Shown: positions 11,101-23,205, counted from the stretch's first letter. The stretch is DNA of 64,000 nucleotides from Neckera pumila (GCA_963969595.1 OZ018409.1:45521282-45585281); one strand, 5' to 3'. Notes: generated from the letters alone by a model not told the origin. Numbers and translations are program-made.

Positions 11101-14100
11101 AACAGTCACCTGTAACCCTTAGTTACAAGTAAGCTGCTGCATCATGAACTCAATGATTTGATCCCAGGGTTCTGATTTCAAAAGACGATTTGTGCAGGTT
11201 CAACGACGAAGACATCGAGATCAGCGCCATCGCCCAAGTGGATACCTCCCTGGAGCTCAACGAGTACTACAATTGCACCGCGAATCCGTGCCTAGTTCGG
11301 TTCGCCGGTAACCAAACCAAGTCCAAGTCGCCCGGAACCGTGAGCGTGGCGTTCAAGTACGGCACGCAGAGCATCGAGCTCCAGTGCTCGTACTCGTCCA
11401 ACATCCAGTTGCGCGTCTTGCGCGAGATGATCGCGTGGCCGTTGCTCATGTTGCTCATCGTGGTGTTCTGCACCATCGCCGTCTACCTCGTGCTCAAGCG
11501 CATGTCCACGGCTGAGAAAGACGTGGGCGAGCGGGAGAAGATCCATGCCAAGCTCCGAGAGGCCAAAGTCGTTGCGGAGGCGGCGGACAAGGCCAAATCC
11601 AGTTTCCTTGCCACGGTTTCTCATGAGATCAGGCAAAGGCTTTCTCCACCCTCCGAATCGGCACATCTTTATGTTACTTTTCTAAATATTATATTTGAAT
11701 CCTGTCTCGATGTCATCCAAATTCGTTGTCAAGTTTTCATACTGCTATTTAAGTACGGCCCGCAGAGCATCATTATACTCATATATTGTGACAGCGTTAT
11801 CTCGAAGGAGCTTGATGCGCATTGTAGTAATGAAATGAAAGATTGTTGCAAGATTCTCGCAAAGATAGCATTTTGTTTTTGTTTTGCATTGCAACGGGTC
11901 CCCTTCAGATACTAGATTACAATGTCAAGTCCAGTGATCAAGGGTGCCTGTCACTACTTTTTGGTATCTCAGAAGAGTGCAATAACCCTTACTCCTTCTC
12001 AAGCCCTAGATCAATCAGAAGTACAGATCTGGACGTCTTGATTCCCCAGAGCGATGTACCTTTATGTCCAATCACAGAGAGACTATCGTTGTTTCCCTAC
12101 TGGTTAGCTGACTGTCTTTTTGTGGTGTTTTTTTAATTTCTGCAGGACTCCCATGAACGGTGTCATAGGAATGACCAATTTACTAATGGGGACGGATTTG
12201 ACTCCCCAGCAGCTTGAGTATGTGAAGATTGCTCAGGCTAGTGGTAACGCTTTAGTGTAAGTTTTCTTCCCCTCTTGGTAAAATCTCAGTCCGCAACGTT
12301 TTTAAATGCATTTCTTTCGATCCTTGGCCACTGCATTATTGAAGCAATACGTTTGCCCTATATACGTGCATACTTCTTGTATTCAAAATTTAGTAAGCAT
12401 GGTTTTAAGAGGCTTGCAATGGGGATCTTATATTATATGCTTGCTTTTCAAGCCAGACTCCTTCCAGGTTGTTCAAGAGCGTTATGTCTACATGAGATTT
12501 GAGAATGACAGGGAACCCAGCTCACCGTTATAATGTTGTACACTTTATGATGGTGTGATTTATAATGTTGTGATGTCCATATCCTCCCGAAGTTGTTGCG
12601 TTTTCCTTCCCCGGGTTTACGCTTTGCAGTCCCCAGTGCCAATTTCTTAGGATCCATGCATGTGAGGCAAATTTTTGGGATGCTAGTATCTCACTAGTGG
12701 CGACTGCCACCCTTGCAGGGCCTTGATCAGCGACGTCCTGGACCTGTCGAAGATAGAGGCGGGCCGCATGGAGATCGAAACCGTCCCCTTCGACGTCCGC
12801 GAGGAGTTGGACAACATCCTGTCTCTCTTCGAGGAGAAGGTGCACCAGAAGAAGCTCGAGATTTCCGCTCTGGTGCACGACGCCGTCCCCGCGTGGATGT
12901 ACGGCGACCCCGGCCGCCTCCGCCAAGTGCTCATCAACCTCGTGGGCAACGCCGTCAAGTTCACCAAGCACGGCAGCATCTTCCTGTGCGTGCGCCTCGT
13001 GGACCCTTTCTTGTACGACACCGTCTCCCCTGCCACCATACAACAGTTCCTCGACCTGGTGGATCACAACAAGCGCGGGATGATGCCGGGCGAACTACCG
13101 AGTGGGATACCGAACGGGATTCCGGAGTTTGAGGAAATTGCGACGGGGGACGGTCAGAATGAGATCAGCGTGAAGGGCGCAATCGCCATTCGAAGCTCCT
13201 TGTTCAGGGCGCGGTATCCACACATGGCCCCGCCACGGTTGAGCATGAAGGCTACTGGGCATTTGAGTAGCGCAGCGTGTGTGGAAGAGTGGAGGCGGTG
13301 GAAACCGATCGGGGGGTTGGATTTTGACGAAGTCACGTGCATCATCTCCATCGAGGATTCGGGTATCGGGATCCCCAAGTTCATGCAGACCCGGCTGTTT
13401 GAGCCATTTGTGCAGGCGGATAGCAGCACGTCGCGTGAGTATGGCGGGACTGGGATCGGATTGTCGATTTGCCAGGTGAGGTCCCCGGCACTTATCCTGT
13501 ACTCTTGGCAATGGATTGTTCGCGTCTAGATGAACATTAGTAACGACTACGGTGTCCATACCTAAAAGCAACTTTTATAAGCAGAGTTACTATTGTTTGA
13601 ATGGTCAGCTTTGTCTGTACTCTTGTTGAGAAAGCAGAGAGGATTCCAATGCATCCAGGAATGCGTTATTTGGATAGCGTATGGAAAAGGTGCTCAAGGT
13701 TTCAGTGGGAGACTGGGAGGCCACTTAAAATCGGGCGAGTTCTGATATTAGAGGGGTCTGGGTTTTAATATTCCTGTTCGCAAATCTAGGAAGTTTTCAT
13801 CGCACGAGAGAATGCATGATTTGTATACCATATGCAAAAGTTGCTACGGCTTAAAGTTTGATTCGGAGATGACCTAGAAACCGACGAGGGTTTGGATATT
13901 GAGGTGGTGTACATACTCAAAAGGCAATTTTGGATTTTGAGGTGTTGCATTTAGATAGGTGTCACAATTAGGTGGGCATCTCTACCTTTAGAGTTGTCTG
14001 CAAGTTTATGCAATCTATTGGGCCCATTCGCAGTAGGACATGCAAAAGTTACAAGATTTCAGAATTTTATTGGTAGAAATCAACATGACGACCAATGTTG

Positions 14101-17100
14101 AGGCTGTGTACGTACTCAAAGTCAACATGTTCTCATTGTACAAGACTTGAAGTGTTGCAATTTTGGTACATCTACTTTTGGGATTTAAGGATTTGGGGTT
14201 TAGGGTTTAAGGGAGCATATTATGCGTTGATGGGTGACATTCTGGTGTCCTGACTGGATCGTCTTCGGGGATTTCATCTGAATTTGCAGAAGCTGGTGAG
14301 GTTAACAAGAGGTGACATTATTGTGGAAAGCGAACCGGACCAGGGCAGTGTGTTTAAATTTTCTTTGGTGTTGCCAACGTCAGGGCAAAGGGGCAATTTG
14401 CAGAAGCTGGCCCACGCCATGAAGCGCGTCTCGTCAGACTTAGGTGACAACCGCATTGGCGGAATCAGGGTTCTTCTGGTGGATGCTAATCCTGTGCGAC
14501 AGGTAGGGTGCTTTTGTTAGCCTTCTTTCAGAATAAGTAGGGTTCACGTTTGTCTGACATAACTATAAGTGACTTTTATGAATCTCGAAATGTGATGTTT
14601 TCTACCTTTTCCCCTTTTTTTTCTTAAGAAATTCCTTTGATTTTTCATTTTTTTCCTCATATTTTCTGGGGGTTTCCTATCTGGACTTGGAGCAGGAAGT
14701 TGCGGCAACTTATTTGCGAAGAGTTGGAGCACTTATCGAGTATGCTGAGGACGCGGGCATTGCTTTAGAAATGTTAGCAAGGTAGAGACTTCACTCCTAC
14801 AGTGCCCACCTTGGAGTTGCTGAAACTAAGGGTTGGTTTACATTTTTCTGGACAAGCCTCAAGGACTATATCTTAAGAAATCTCGGAAGGTGTTAATTCA
14901 AAAGTTCGAGGGTTTCTTGTAGGCTTTTAACTTTGTCTGGACCGCCATGGAGAACGAATCTTGGCTATCTGACAATAGTGTTGTGAGGTTTTGTCTGTTT
15001 GACCATTTTTGGGTTTGCTTCAAATATCTTCAGCCAATAAATGGTCATATGGACGGGACTACTCCGCCTTTTATTTTTCCACGTCTTGTCATCTTAGTCT
15101 TGTGTGCTTCAAACAGCTGATTTGGCTTGGCGTTAACTTTTAGCTTCTCCTCAAGACTTGTCCAAAGAAGTGTAGTCTTGCCCTGTGCATTGAGTTTCTT
15201 GTGCTTTTTCAAAATTATCAAAACTGTTACACACGTCTTGTCATCTTAGGTTTTGACAGCTGACAAAATAATTCTCTAGATTCTTTGATGACATTTTTGC
15301 AAATTACTATACTTTATACATTTTGACCAAATTGAATAATTGTATTTAAAAGCTCTTTCAATGAAATCGGCCAAGAATTTTCCCTTCCAGCCATTTCCCT
15401 AAAATTCTTGCAAAATTTAGATCATTAGCCCTCATTGTAACTGTATGTTGAGATCAGTGTTTAGGGTTTAACGATTACGGCTGCTGTCTATGCTGCAGGA
15501 CGGACGGACCTCCATTTCAAGCTGTGATTGTGGATCTGCAAGGGATGGACCACACGTCATCGTTGCAGCTGGTGCAACGATTGAAGGAGTCAAGGTTCAA
15601 GGGGATTCCCGTTTTGGCACTTTCGGTTTTACCGGATTGCACATTGCAAACGGAGTTACATGAAGCTGGTTATTTACACATCGTTCACAAGCCACTTCGA
15701 TGCAACACGTTGATTTCAGGGTTGCTACAAACTCTGGGCATCCAAGTCACGAATCCGTCTCGGAAGCAGAATGCCAATGAGAAGATGCTGGCCGGCAAGC
15801 GCCTGCTTGTGGTGGATGACAACATGGTCAATCGAAGAGTGGCCAGTTCAATGCTAGAACGTTATGGCGCCACTGTCGACACTGTGATTGGGGGAAAACA
15901 GGCAATCGATGCTGTGAAGAAGCAAGAAGATGACCAGCAGTTCGACATAATCTTAATGGACATTCAAATGCCTGAGGTACGCGCACATTAATACTCACAT
16001 TCAACTTTTCTCCGTTGTTTCAGAGGATCTTCTCTCTGCTTTGCTCAACGCATTTTGATGTCTACTTTAGATTGCACAAGTCGCAGCAATCAGTTTAAAA
16101 TTCGAGCCAACATCATTTGCAACTAGGGGTATTATAACAAGTTGAAAAGCAAGTACGGTACCAGTAGATGCATTTGAAGTACCAAGTGTCCAATCCATTT
16201 CAAAGAGATTGCTTGGAACCTTGTTCTGTCTAATGTTTTTAGCATGCCACTTTGGAGCCATGTGATTGTTACCCTCTCATGCTTGTTTCTTAAGTAGTCT
16301 AATGTTGGTATCGGAATAACAAGGAAAAATTGCTTCTTGCACCAATCAAGGTTTAGGGTTTGCAGTTATCTTGCTTGGACCTGTGCAATTTAAGACTCTT
16401 ATCCTGCTGTGATCTTATTAGTATTAACCTTCAGCTTTGTTTGCAAATTGTAGATGGACGGGTATGAAGCCACGCGTCTTATTAGAAGGTGGGAAGTTGA
16501 CGTATGTGAGCAATGCCGAGCTCTGGAAAAGATTGAATATGATTACGTGGAAATCAAAGAGTGCTCGCATCGCCGAATCCCCATAGTGGCCCTCACCGCC
16601 GACGTCATGAAGGGGACGCATGAGATGTGTTTTAGTGCCGGCATGGACGATTACATACCTAAGGTATGTGTTTACAGACTTTTATTTTAGTGTTTAGGTT
16701 TTGATCTTCACCGACTCTTTTCTGGATGATCTCTCTGTAAGTCTATGATGCCATGAGAGGAGAAATGTGCATCAAATGAGCCTCCCCACACGACTTTTCC
16801 ATCGTTTTTTTAACGATTGCTTGATTTCTCAGAGTACCGTCAAAATTTCTTCCTTTCGCTTTTTTTCTCAACAGCGGCGCTAATTCCTCAGTAGTGACAT
16901 TATTCTCTATATTGATGATTGAGTAATACTATACTATTGTTTCATGGCATGAATTTTGAAGGTTTGTTGTGTGCAAAACTTGGCACTATTTTTCACATGA
17001 ACTTGTTCCAGTGAGCGATTTACTGCGAAGGTCCATAACCTCTCATATTTCTCGCTAACAATTTAACCATTCCTTTGTATCTGCTTTTGAATTTCAGATG

Positions 17101-17244
17101 CTTCCAGCTTACACAGTTTTTGATCTTTTGTTGTTGTGGTTCCAGCCCCTTGATCAGAAACAGTTGCAGTTACTCCTGGAAAGGTTTCTCGAGCGTAGAT
17201 TAGTCAATTGTCCAGGCAGTGCACCAGCCTCATCAGCAAAGTAA
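7872..17244 (+). CDS. CHASE-domain hybrid histidine kinase (cytokinin-receptor type), ten exons
   Basis: Exons: 7872-8225, 9857-10401, 11198-11632, 12146-12256, 12719-13475, 14290-14502, 14696-14781, 15499-15976, 16454-16663, 17146-17244. The splice totals 3288 nt (1095 aa) with all phases matching. Order: basic N-terminus; membrane segment about 77-98; extracytoplasmic CHASE region about 120-370, with a YAPVI motif and ARDTG at 235-239; membrane segment about 379-399; coiled stretch; H box SHEIRTPMNG with His442; N box (Asn555/Asn559); G1 DSGIG (695-699); LFEPF; G2 GGTGIGLS; a receiver-like domain about 790-915; and a full receiver with Asp940/Asp941, phosphoacceptor Asp988, Thr1041 and Lys1063. 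Such kinases sense cytokinin at the ER or plasma membrane and pass phosphate to HPt proteins. Length fits AHK2-4. The CHASE region is divergent, so the ligand is uncertain. ATG 7872 was chosen because it has G at -3 and +4 and follows an in-frame stop at 7836. Confidence 0.93.
8226..9856 (+). other. Intron 1 of the histidine kinase, with an internal duplication
   Basis: Phase 0 intron, 1631 bp, GT at 8226 and TAG at 9854-9856. Two segments (about 8365-8445 and 8848-8960) share 'CGATTCTGGTG', a CATGYCTAGGT block, 'GAATGCATTC' and 'GATGAATGCA' words, indicating an old internal duplication. ORFs running past the donor or before the acceptor are intron read-through and not coding. Confidence 0.7.
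11633..12145 (+). other. Intron 3 of the histidine kinase, a GC-AG intron
   Basis: Exon 3 must end ATCAG and exon 4 must begin GACTCCC to keep the invariant SHEIRTPMNG H-box. The intron therefore starts GCAAAGG, not GT. No nearby GT restores the reading frame and motif. Acceptor TGCAG at 12141-12145. Phase 2. The intron also contains a 21-nt near-copy of exon 3 sequence at 11751-11771. Confidence 0.8.
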
Positions 17245-18268
17245 AAGGCTCAAGGGTAACCCAAAGTGCTGCAAATGTGACAAGGAAGCGTTAACAGGTT
17301 GTTGCTTGAACATGCACTTGAACACCAGTGACTTGGGTTTAGGGTTTTAGGGTTCTTTCCTTTAACAACATTTTCAATTAAATTGATTTTTTCGAAAGCT
17401 TTTGGGCAACTTCCTAATGAGAATCGTCATGGGGATGTTTCAGGATCATAAAGAGGCCTTTCTATGATGCATAGGGAGATCTCCGTATGATCGTAGGAAG
17501 ATTTTCTTTATAATATGGTTTAAAACTTTCTCAAACAGTCTAATTTTTATTGAAAACCTTGTTTTTAAAACACTGACCTTGGTCTCTTTGAATATGTAGT
17601 TTTGTAGGGTACCAATCCTATCATCATTGTATTAATGTAACATATGATTGTGGCCTGTGTTTAGAGTGGCGTATTTTCAACACCCATTAACTTGCACTTC
17701 AAATGACATCATGCAGACCTGTTTACCCTCCCTTAATTGCTGGTAATTTTCTTTAGCTCTTGTGAAAGACAGCTGCTCTCTACCTTTTGAGTAAGCAAAT
17801 GGGAAGTGGTTTCAGTATTTCTATCTGCAGGAAACTTTTTCTCCATGGTAGATGAAGTTCTTGTTAGCTTCAATTAAGTTATACATTGCAGAGTTGTAAA
17901 TATAGTTTTAGTCTAAACCCAGGCTCAGTGTTAGGGATGTCTACATTCGACAGTCGTCTTTGAATGTGCAGGATTCTAGGAACTGCCATTTTTTTTGCGC
18001 TGTTTTAGAGAAGACTGTCAATGATTTTTTTTCCCTTGAAGCAGATATGATGAAACGAAAGAACTTTCTGAGCACTTGCACCGCTTCTGGGCTTCCTCAG
18101 AATTGATTATCTTCATCTTTTCTATTCTGTTTTGTAAATGTGTTTCATCGTGTTGGCTGTGTCGGTCACAATCCAATGTTGTGTTTGGGTATGATTTTGT
18201 GAAGCATCGCTAAATGTTGCTGAATCTAATGCCAGTCAAGCACTGATGTTCAACATTCAATTATGAAC
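17245..18268 (+). other. 3' flank / probable 3' UTR of the histidine kinase
   Basis: Sequence of mixed composition without an ORF of note. It carries GGGTTTAGGGTTTTAGGG near 17335, a telomere-like word common in plant flanks. No convincing poly(A) signal was singled out. It ends at the TTAA element starting at 18269. Confidence 0.4.
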
Positions 18269-18272
18269 TTAA

Positions 18273-18750
18273 CCCCTCAAAGTCCCAAGATCTGTTTTTT
18301 CATAAAAAACACTCAAAACTACCATCTCTTGCAAAGAGAAGAAAAAAAAAGGAGTGTTTTCTGCATTTCTAACCACATAGGATCTTGCACTATATTAGTG
18401 TGAGAATATGCAGAAGAAATTTCAGAAACTTTGATCAAAAAGTGCAAGATATTTGTGTTTGAAGGGGAAAAAATAGTTGTTTTTCTGCACCTTCAATGAT
18501 TAGATTACCGTAGAAGACTTTGAATCTATTTAATTTCAAATTTTGCACTACAAATTTTGAGTTGAATTTTTTTTCTATTAAAGAATTGAGTTGAGAATCT
18601 AGGGAAAAAATTCAAAAAATCAAACTTGATATCATTCTTTAAAAAATGTTAAGTAGAAGTAGATATGAAATGGAATCAAAATCAAAATCATTGATAGCTA
18701 TAAGATGGAATTTAAACATACTAACTTCAATAGTGAGATTGTTTAAGATC
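18273..18750 (-). mobile_element. Truncated TTAA-type element (family A, reverse)
   Basis: TTAA at 18269-18272 is followed by CCCCTCAAAGTCCC, the inverted right end of family A. Typical interior blocks follow, but similarity fades by about 18740 and no second terminus is found, so the copy is broken. The right boundary is approximate. Confidence 0.6.
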
Positions 18751-19393
18751 ATTAATTCAAATGGAATAAATCAAAAAATATTAAATGACTTGAATTAGAT
18801 GTCAATTCCATTTTTCTTGCTAGAAAAATTAACTAAAAATTGTTTCAAGAAGTTTAGTTCTCCCAAAATGCAATTAGTTCTTAATAGGGCGACTTAAGTT
18901 AAGAGCACACTAAGGTAGGAGGTTTAAAAATCGCCCTTTAAGCCTACCTACCTCATCAATGATACTAATAGATTTTTCACGGAGTATGGCACGCATTCCT
19001 AGATAGGAGATGCATTTAGAACCCGATCGATTTAAAGACCTCCTACCTTAGGGCATCGCCACCCCAACTCTTCTAGCGGCACAACACGGTAAACTGGCGA
19101 GTGAGGCCAAGTATTTTCCCTCAATGCAAGCACACGGACTCGCCAGAAATGCCTGGCCACTTCAAGTTTTGAAGAGCGGACGACAAATGGGGAATCCCTG
19201 GCGCCTTGCTATAGGGTTTGACTTCACTTTTTACCTTGACTTTGAGGTACAAACGCCTCCAACTGGCACTCAAATGTAATTAAAAGAATTTAACTGCCGT
19301 GAAATTCCTTTCTTTTGTATGAAAAACAAAGGAAAAAAATACTTTTGACTACAAGAAAGATTCCTTTACTTGTGTCTATCAAAATTGGAATGT
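18751..19393. other. Intergenic; no gene seen
   Basis: Contains a GC-richer stretch at 19030-19260. 'GGGCATCGCCACCCC' at about 19044 resembles the GAGCATCCCCAC ends of the Harbinger-like elements at 20.96 and 29.01 kb, but no partner end was found. Confidence 0.35.
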
Positions 19394-20055
19394 AAGTATT
19401 TTCAACTTTTGTTGAGTTCCAAGTGAGAAGAATATCTCACTATATACACACGGGGTGGTAGGAGGTAGAACAAACAATGTGGGAGAAGTAAATTAGATGT
19501 AGGAGCTCCACCACTCATAGTTTATTCGAAAGTAGAAATTGTGTTAAAAATAGAATTTTAGACCTCATTCGGGCATAGTATAATAACTTATTTCAAAAAT
19601 CTTTGAACTAATAAAAGTTGTTGAATCAAGATAAATTTCATCTCCAAAAATCCGTTTGAGATTTAGAGTCTCCAATAAAAAGTTATGGACAAATTTCTAC
19701 TATGCATTTCTACAAACGTAAAAAAAATTCCTTTCTAATCCTCTTTTGAAATTTGTCTATAACTTTTGATTGGAGTCTCTTAATCTCAAACGGATTTTTG
19801 GAGATGAAATTTATCTTGATTCAACATCTTTCATTAGTTTAAAGTTTTTTGAAAAAAGTTATTCTACTATGACTACATTAGGTCTGAAATTCTACTTTTA
19901 ACACAATTTCTACTTTTGAATAAACTGAGTGGTGGAGCTCCTACTACATCTAATTTACTTATCCCACATTGTTTGTTCTACCTCTTACCACTCCATGTGT
20001 ATATAGTGAGCTACTCTTCTTCCTTATAAACTCAAAATAAGTTGGAAGTACTTTT
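19394..20055. repeat. Large foldback (two arms of about 300 bp)
   Basis: The left arm (about 19394-19697) and right arm (about 19753-20055) are inverted copies with only scattered mismatches. Shared blocks include GTAGAACAAACAATGTGGGA, GGAGCTCCACCACTCA, ATCTCAAACGGATTTTTGG and their complements. The spacer is only about 55 bp. One diverged single arm occurs at 730-900. A transcript would form a long double-stranded stem. Boundaries are approximate to about 10 bp. Confidence 0.85.
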
Positions 20056-20082
20056 GAAACAGTGTGAGGGATTGCTTATTAA

Positions 20083-20648
20083 CCCTTTAAGGACCATAGT
20101 GGATTTGGGGGGCGGGTGTAGTTTTTGCATACATTTATGAAAAAGTGTTGTTTCATGCCCTCTTCAAAGATGTAATTCTAGATCAGATTGCATAAATTGG
20201 TTCTATGTGTTAGATCCTTGAAGCAAACAAAAAATAAAAGTGATCCGATGGTTCACATCCTTGTAATTACTCTTTGAAGATTGATGTGTCATAAACACCC
20301 TTTGGCACTAGTTTTAATTAGGATTTGCTACAATTGGACGTAAATTGAGTATATGGTGTGAAAATTGACCAAAAAACTTTTGGCTAATTCCTTCGCACAT
20401 ATAGTTGTCTTTTACATGAAATATGCATTTTTCTTTGAAAACTCCAATATGAAAGGTTAGGCCATTTCAAGTTTAAACAAGCACAACTCACTCAATTTTG
20501 CACGCATTCTCTTGGAATTGGTTAGGAGTATATGAAAACACTCTAATTGCGTTCTTCTCTGAGTTTTTTGAAATCAGATGTTCTATGAATAGTAGGAGAC
20601 AAAAAGTTGTAAAATCGACCAAAAAGTGGTCAACCAGTCCTTAAAGGA
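20083..20648. mobile_element. TTAA-flanked non-autonomous element (family C)
   Basis: 566 bp between TTAA at 20079-20082 and TTAA at 20649-20652. Inverted ends CCCTTTAAGGACC and GTCCTTAAAGGA are related to, but distinct from, families A and B. The interior is unrelated to A and B by eye. No ORF. Confidence 0.7.
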
Positions 20649-20652
20649 TTAA

Positions 20653-20953
20653 TGCATTGAAAGTAAATTTTTGTAGTTATGTATCAAAACCTTTAAATTC
20701 TTTGCAATAATATCCATTTGGCGCCTTTGCTTGGTGCGTCAGCAATGTGGTAGAGCAAGAATGGCGAAGCCCTACTCTCCAAATCCACACACCAAGGTTG
20801 CACTTGGCGCCTCTCCTTAGCACGTCAGGCGTGGGGTTGCCCTAACCTTCACATAGTTACAAATTGCGTCCTTCTAGTTCAAAGGAAAGAAATTGAGCAT
20901 GGTTTGCACGTGCTTCAAGATAATTGATTGTAGGATCATTCTCAATATAGACG
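20653..20953. other. Intergenic; no gene seen
   Basis: Contains two copies of a short word, 'TTGGCGCCTTTGCTTGG' near 20715 and 'TTGGCGCCTCTCCTTAG' near 20804, each followed by a CGTCAG context. No gene. Confidence 0.3.
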
Positions 20954-20956
20954 TAA

Positions 20957-21679
20957 GAGCATCCCCACACCAGTGCATAATTTGACTCAAAGCCAATGAA
21001 TGACCGGGCCTAGCCGACGCAAGTGCTCCATGGCAACCACGGCCAAAGCCAAGAAATGGCCGGCCACGGTCAAATGTGCCGAGTACAAGGCCAAATGTTG
21101 AGTCTGGAAGTGGCTCGGTATCCTCTCTTTCATTAAAAGAGATTTGAGGCCTTTAGAAGATTGCCAGTTCTCCTACGTTCCCAGACTACGGGAACGTAGG
21201 GAAACAACTGGCTGATGTGGTCAAAATGGTGCCATGTCATTTTTTTGAAAAAAAAAAAAAAAAAAAATTGCCTAAAATGATATTGGGAGAGTTTGATATT
21301 TGGGAGAGGTTGTTTTTTGTTTTTTTTTAAAATAAATTCTGACAGTCCGGCTGTTCACAAAATCTGGCCAAATTTGAGAATGGGCTTGAAACGGCCCTCC
21401 AATGCCCTCAAATCCCCTCTAATGTTGCCCTTTGAATTGAGTTATTAAAGGTTGGTCTTGAATGTCGAACGTTGGGAGGCGTAAAAGTGCACATTGGGAG
21501 CCGTGAAGGAGTGCATGGAGGGAGACTAGGAGCTCTTGGACCCCGTGCCAACTATTTCTTTCCTGATTTTGAGTTTGGACCCAATGTTGCCGTGGAAAGC
21601 AGCGGCAGACATGGCCGAGGGGAACGGGTTGAGTCACACTAGACGGCCCATATTCCCGTCTCCAAGCGTGGTGATGCTC
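20957..21679. mobile_element. PIF/Harbinger-like MITE with an inner inverted-repeat element
   Basis: Ends GAGCATCCCCAC and GTGGTGATGCTC are inverted, and TAA is duplicated directly outside (20954-20956 and 21680-21682). A 3-bp TWA target duplication is typical of PIF/Harbinger (Tourist) elements. Inside, at about 21149-21415, lies another inverted-repeat unit (ATTTGAGGCCTTTA... and ...CCCTCAAATC) with the palindrome CTACGTTCCC/GGGAACGTAG. No transposase. Confidence 0.7.
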
Positions 21680-21682
21680 TAA

Positions 21683-22493
21683 TAGCTATGTTATATGACG
21701 CCCTTATTACCAATGTGCAGGAAGCCATCTTTGACCTGGGCTTCCAAGTAAGGACAAGCTACTTTAATCTGTAAATGCCCAGGGCCTATTTTGAGCCTCT
21801 AAGAATTTGTTCTAATTTGAACAAAAAGCCAACATTTTGATAAGTTGTGCCAATTTTTTTTGAATTGTAATTGTACAAATTCAAACTAGACATGTTAGAG
21901 ATCACATAGGAAAAGAAAATACAACAATATCACTTATGAATCAAAAGATTATAATGTTTGACCATGAGGGTGTTAAAACTATGAAAATCTTTTAGTCCCT
22001 TTTTGCATATTACATCTAAAAAATTGGTAACCAAAAAATATGAGGTTAAAGGGCCTAGCATGCATAACCCCAATCAATTTACAGCTTCTCAAAATGTATT
22101 CTACAGTTTTTTTAAATGAATTTCTCATGTGATTTTTCCTCCAAGATCTAGTGTATTTGAGGCTCATTTTCAAGAGCTCGTAACACTATGGAAAGTCAAG
22201 ATTGCAATGAGTACCCTTGCACAAAATCTTGAATAGAAAAATCGCAATCAATTATTTTTAAAATCAGATTTTTGATGCTAAAACTAGACTTCAAAAAATA
22301 TTTTACAAAAATATAAACTACTAAAAATAGCAATTTGATTAGGTTTTATTTAACTTCAAAGTACTGTCGACACCAAAATTTGGTGCCTCGAGCATTTAGG
22401 GGTTAACAAAAAATTTAGCAACTATGACATTTTATTTTAGTTATATTTATGTATTTTCCATTTTTCATTTACATGTTTTTGTTTTTGTCTTTT
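21683..22493. other. Intergenic; no gene seen
   Basis: AT-rich unique-looking sequence with only short ORFs up to 64 codons. Confidence 0.35.
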
Positions 22494-22497
22494 TTAA

Positions 22498-23205
22498 CCT
22501 CTAAAGGACCGTTGTCCCTTCAAGGGACAAATGGAATTTCGGGCAGGTATCTACGGGTTGAATTTTTGTCGTGATTTTTTGAAACTTTTTTTGAAGGTAG
22601 AAAAACTGACAAGCTTTGTAAAGTTATAATTTTTTTCAGAATCAATGCCCAGGAACAAAAGTTATGACCAAATTACCTCAAAATAAGGGACAAGGGGCAG
22701 CCCGAGCAGCAAAAAAAAATCTGCAAATATTTGAATTTTTTTTCTCATAGATTATATTTTTGTCTACTTGTAGAGCTTTGATACATTTCACTCATTAGGA
22801 AAAAAATGAACCCTGGAAGGGGCTGCTTTGTAGTGTAAGCTTCCCCTCCAGGGAACTCCAGGGAACTCAACAGTGATTTACAATTAAAAAATATTTAAAA
22901 AATATTTAAAAAATATATTTTTTTAAAATATTAATAAAATATTAATAAAAAATAAAAAATAATAATAATAAATAACAAAAATAATAAAATAATAAAAATT
23001 GTAATGATTGCAATCTGACATGGCATGTGTAGTGCCATGTCAGATCTGAAAATTTTGTAATTTTGAATTTATTTTAATAAAAGAAAATTTTAATGTTTTT
23101 TTAAGCAGTTCAGCTGCACTGTTCCCTGCTGTTCCGCACTGTTCCCTGCTGTTCCGCGCTGTTCCGCGCCTGCAGTTCGCTGTCGCAAAAAAAAAAAAAA
23201 AAAAA

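Noticed and set aside
12528..13067. A 179-codon minus ORF opposite kinase exon 5, and similar shadows at 13095-13571 and 11292-11666
   Set aside because: They overlap strongly conserved kinase motifs on the plus strand and show no domain of their own.
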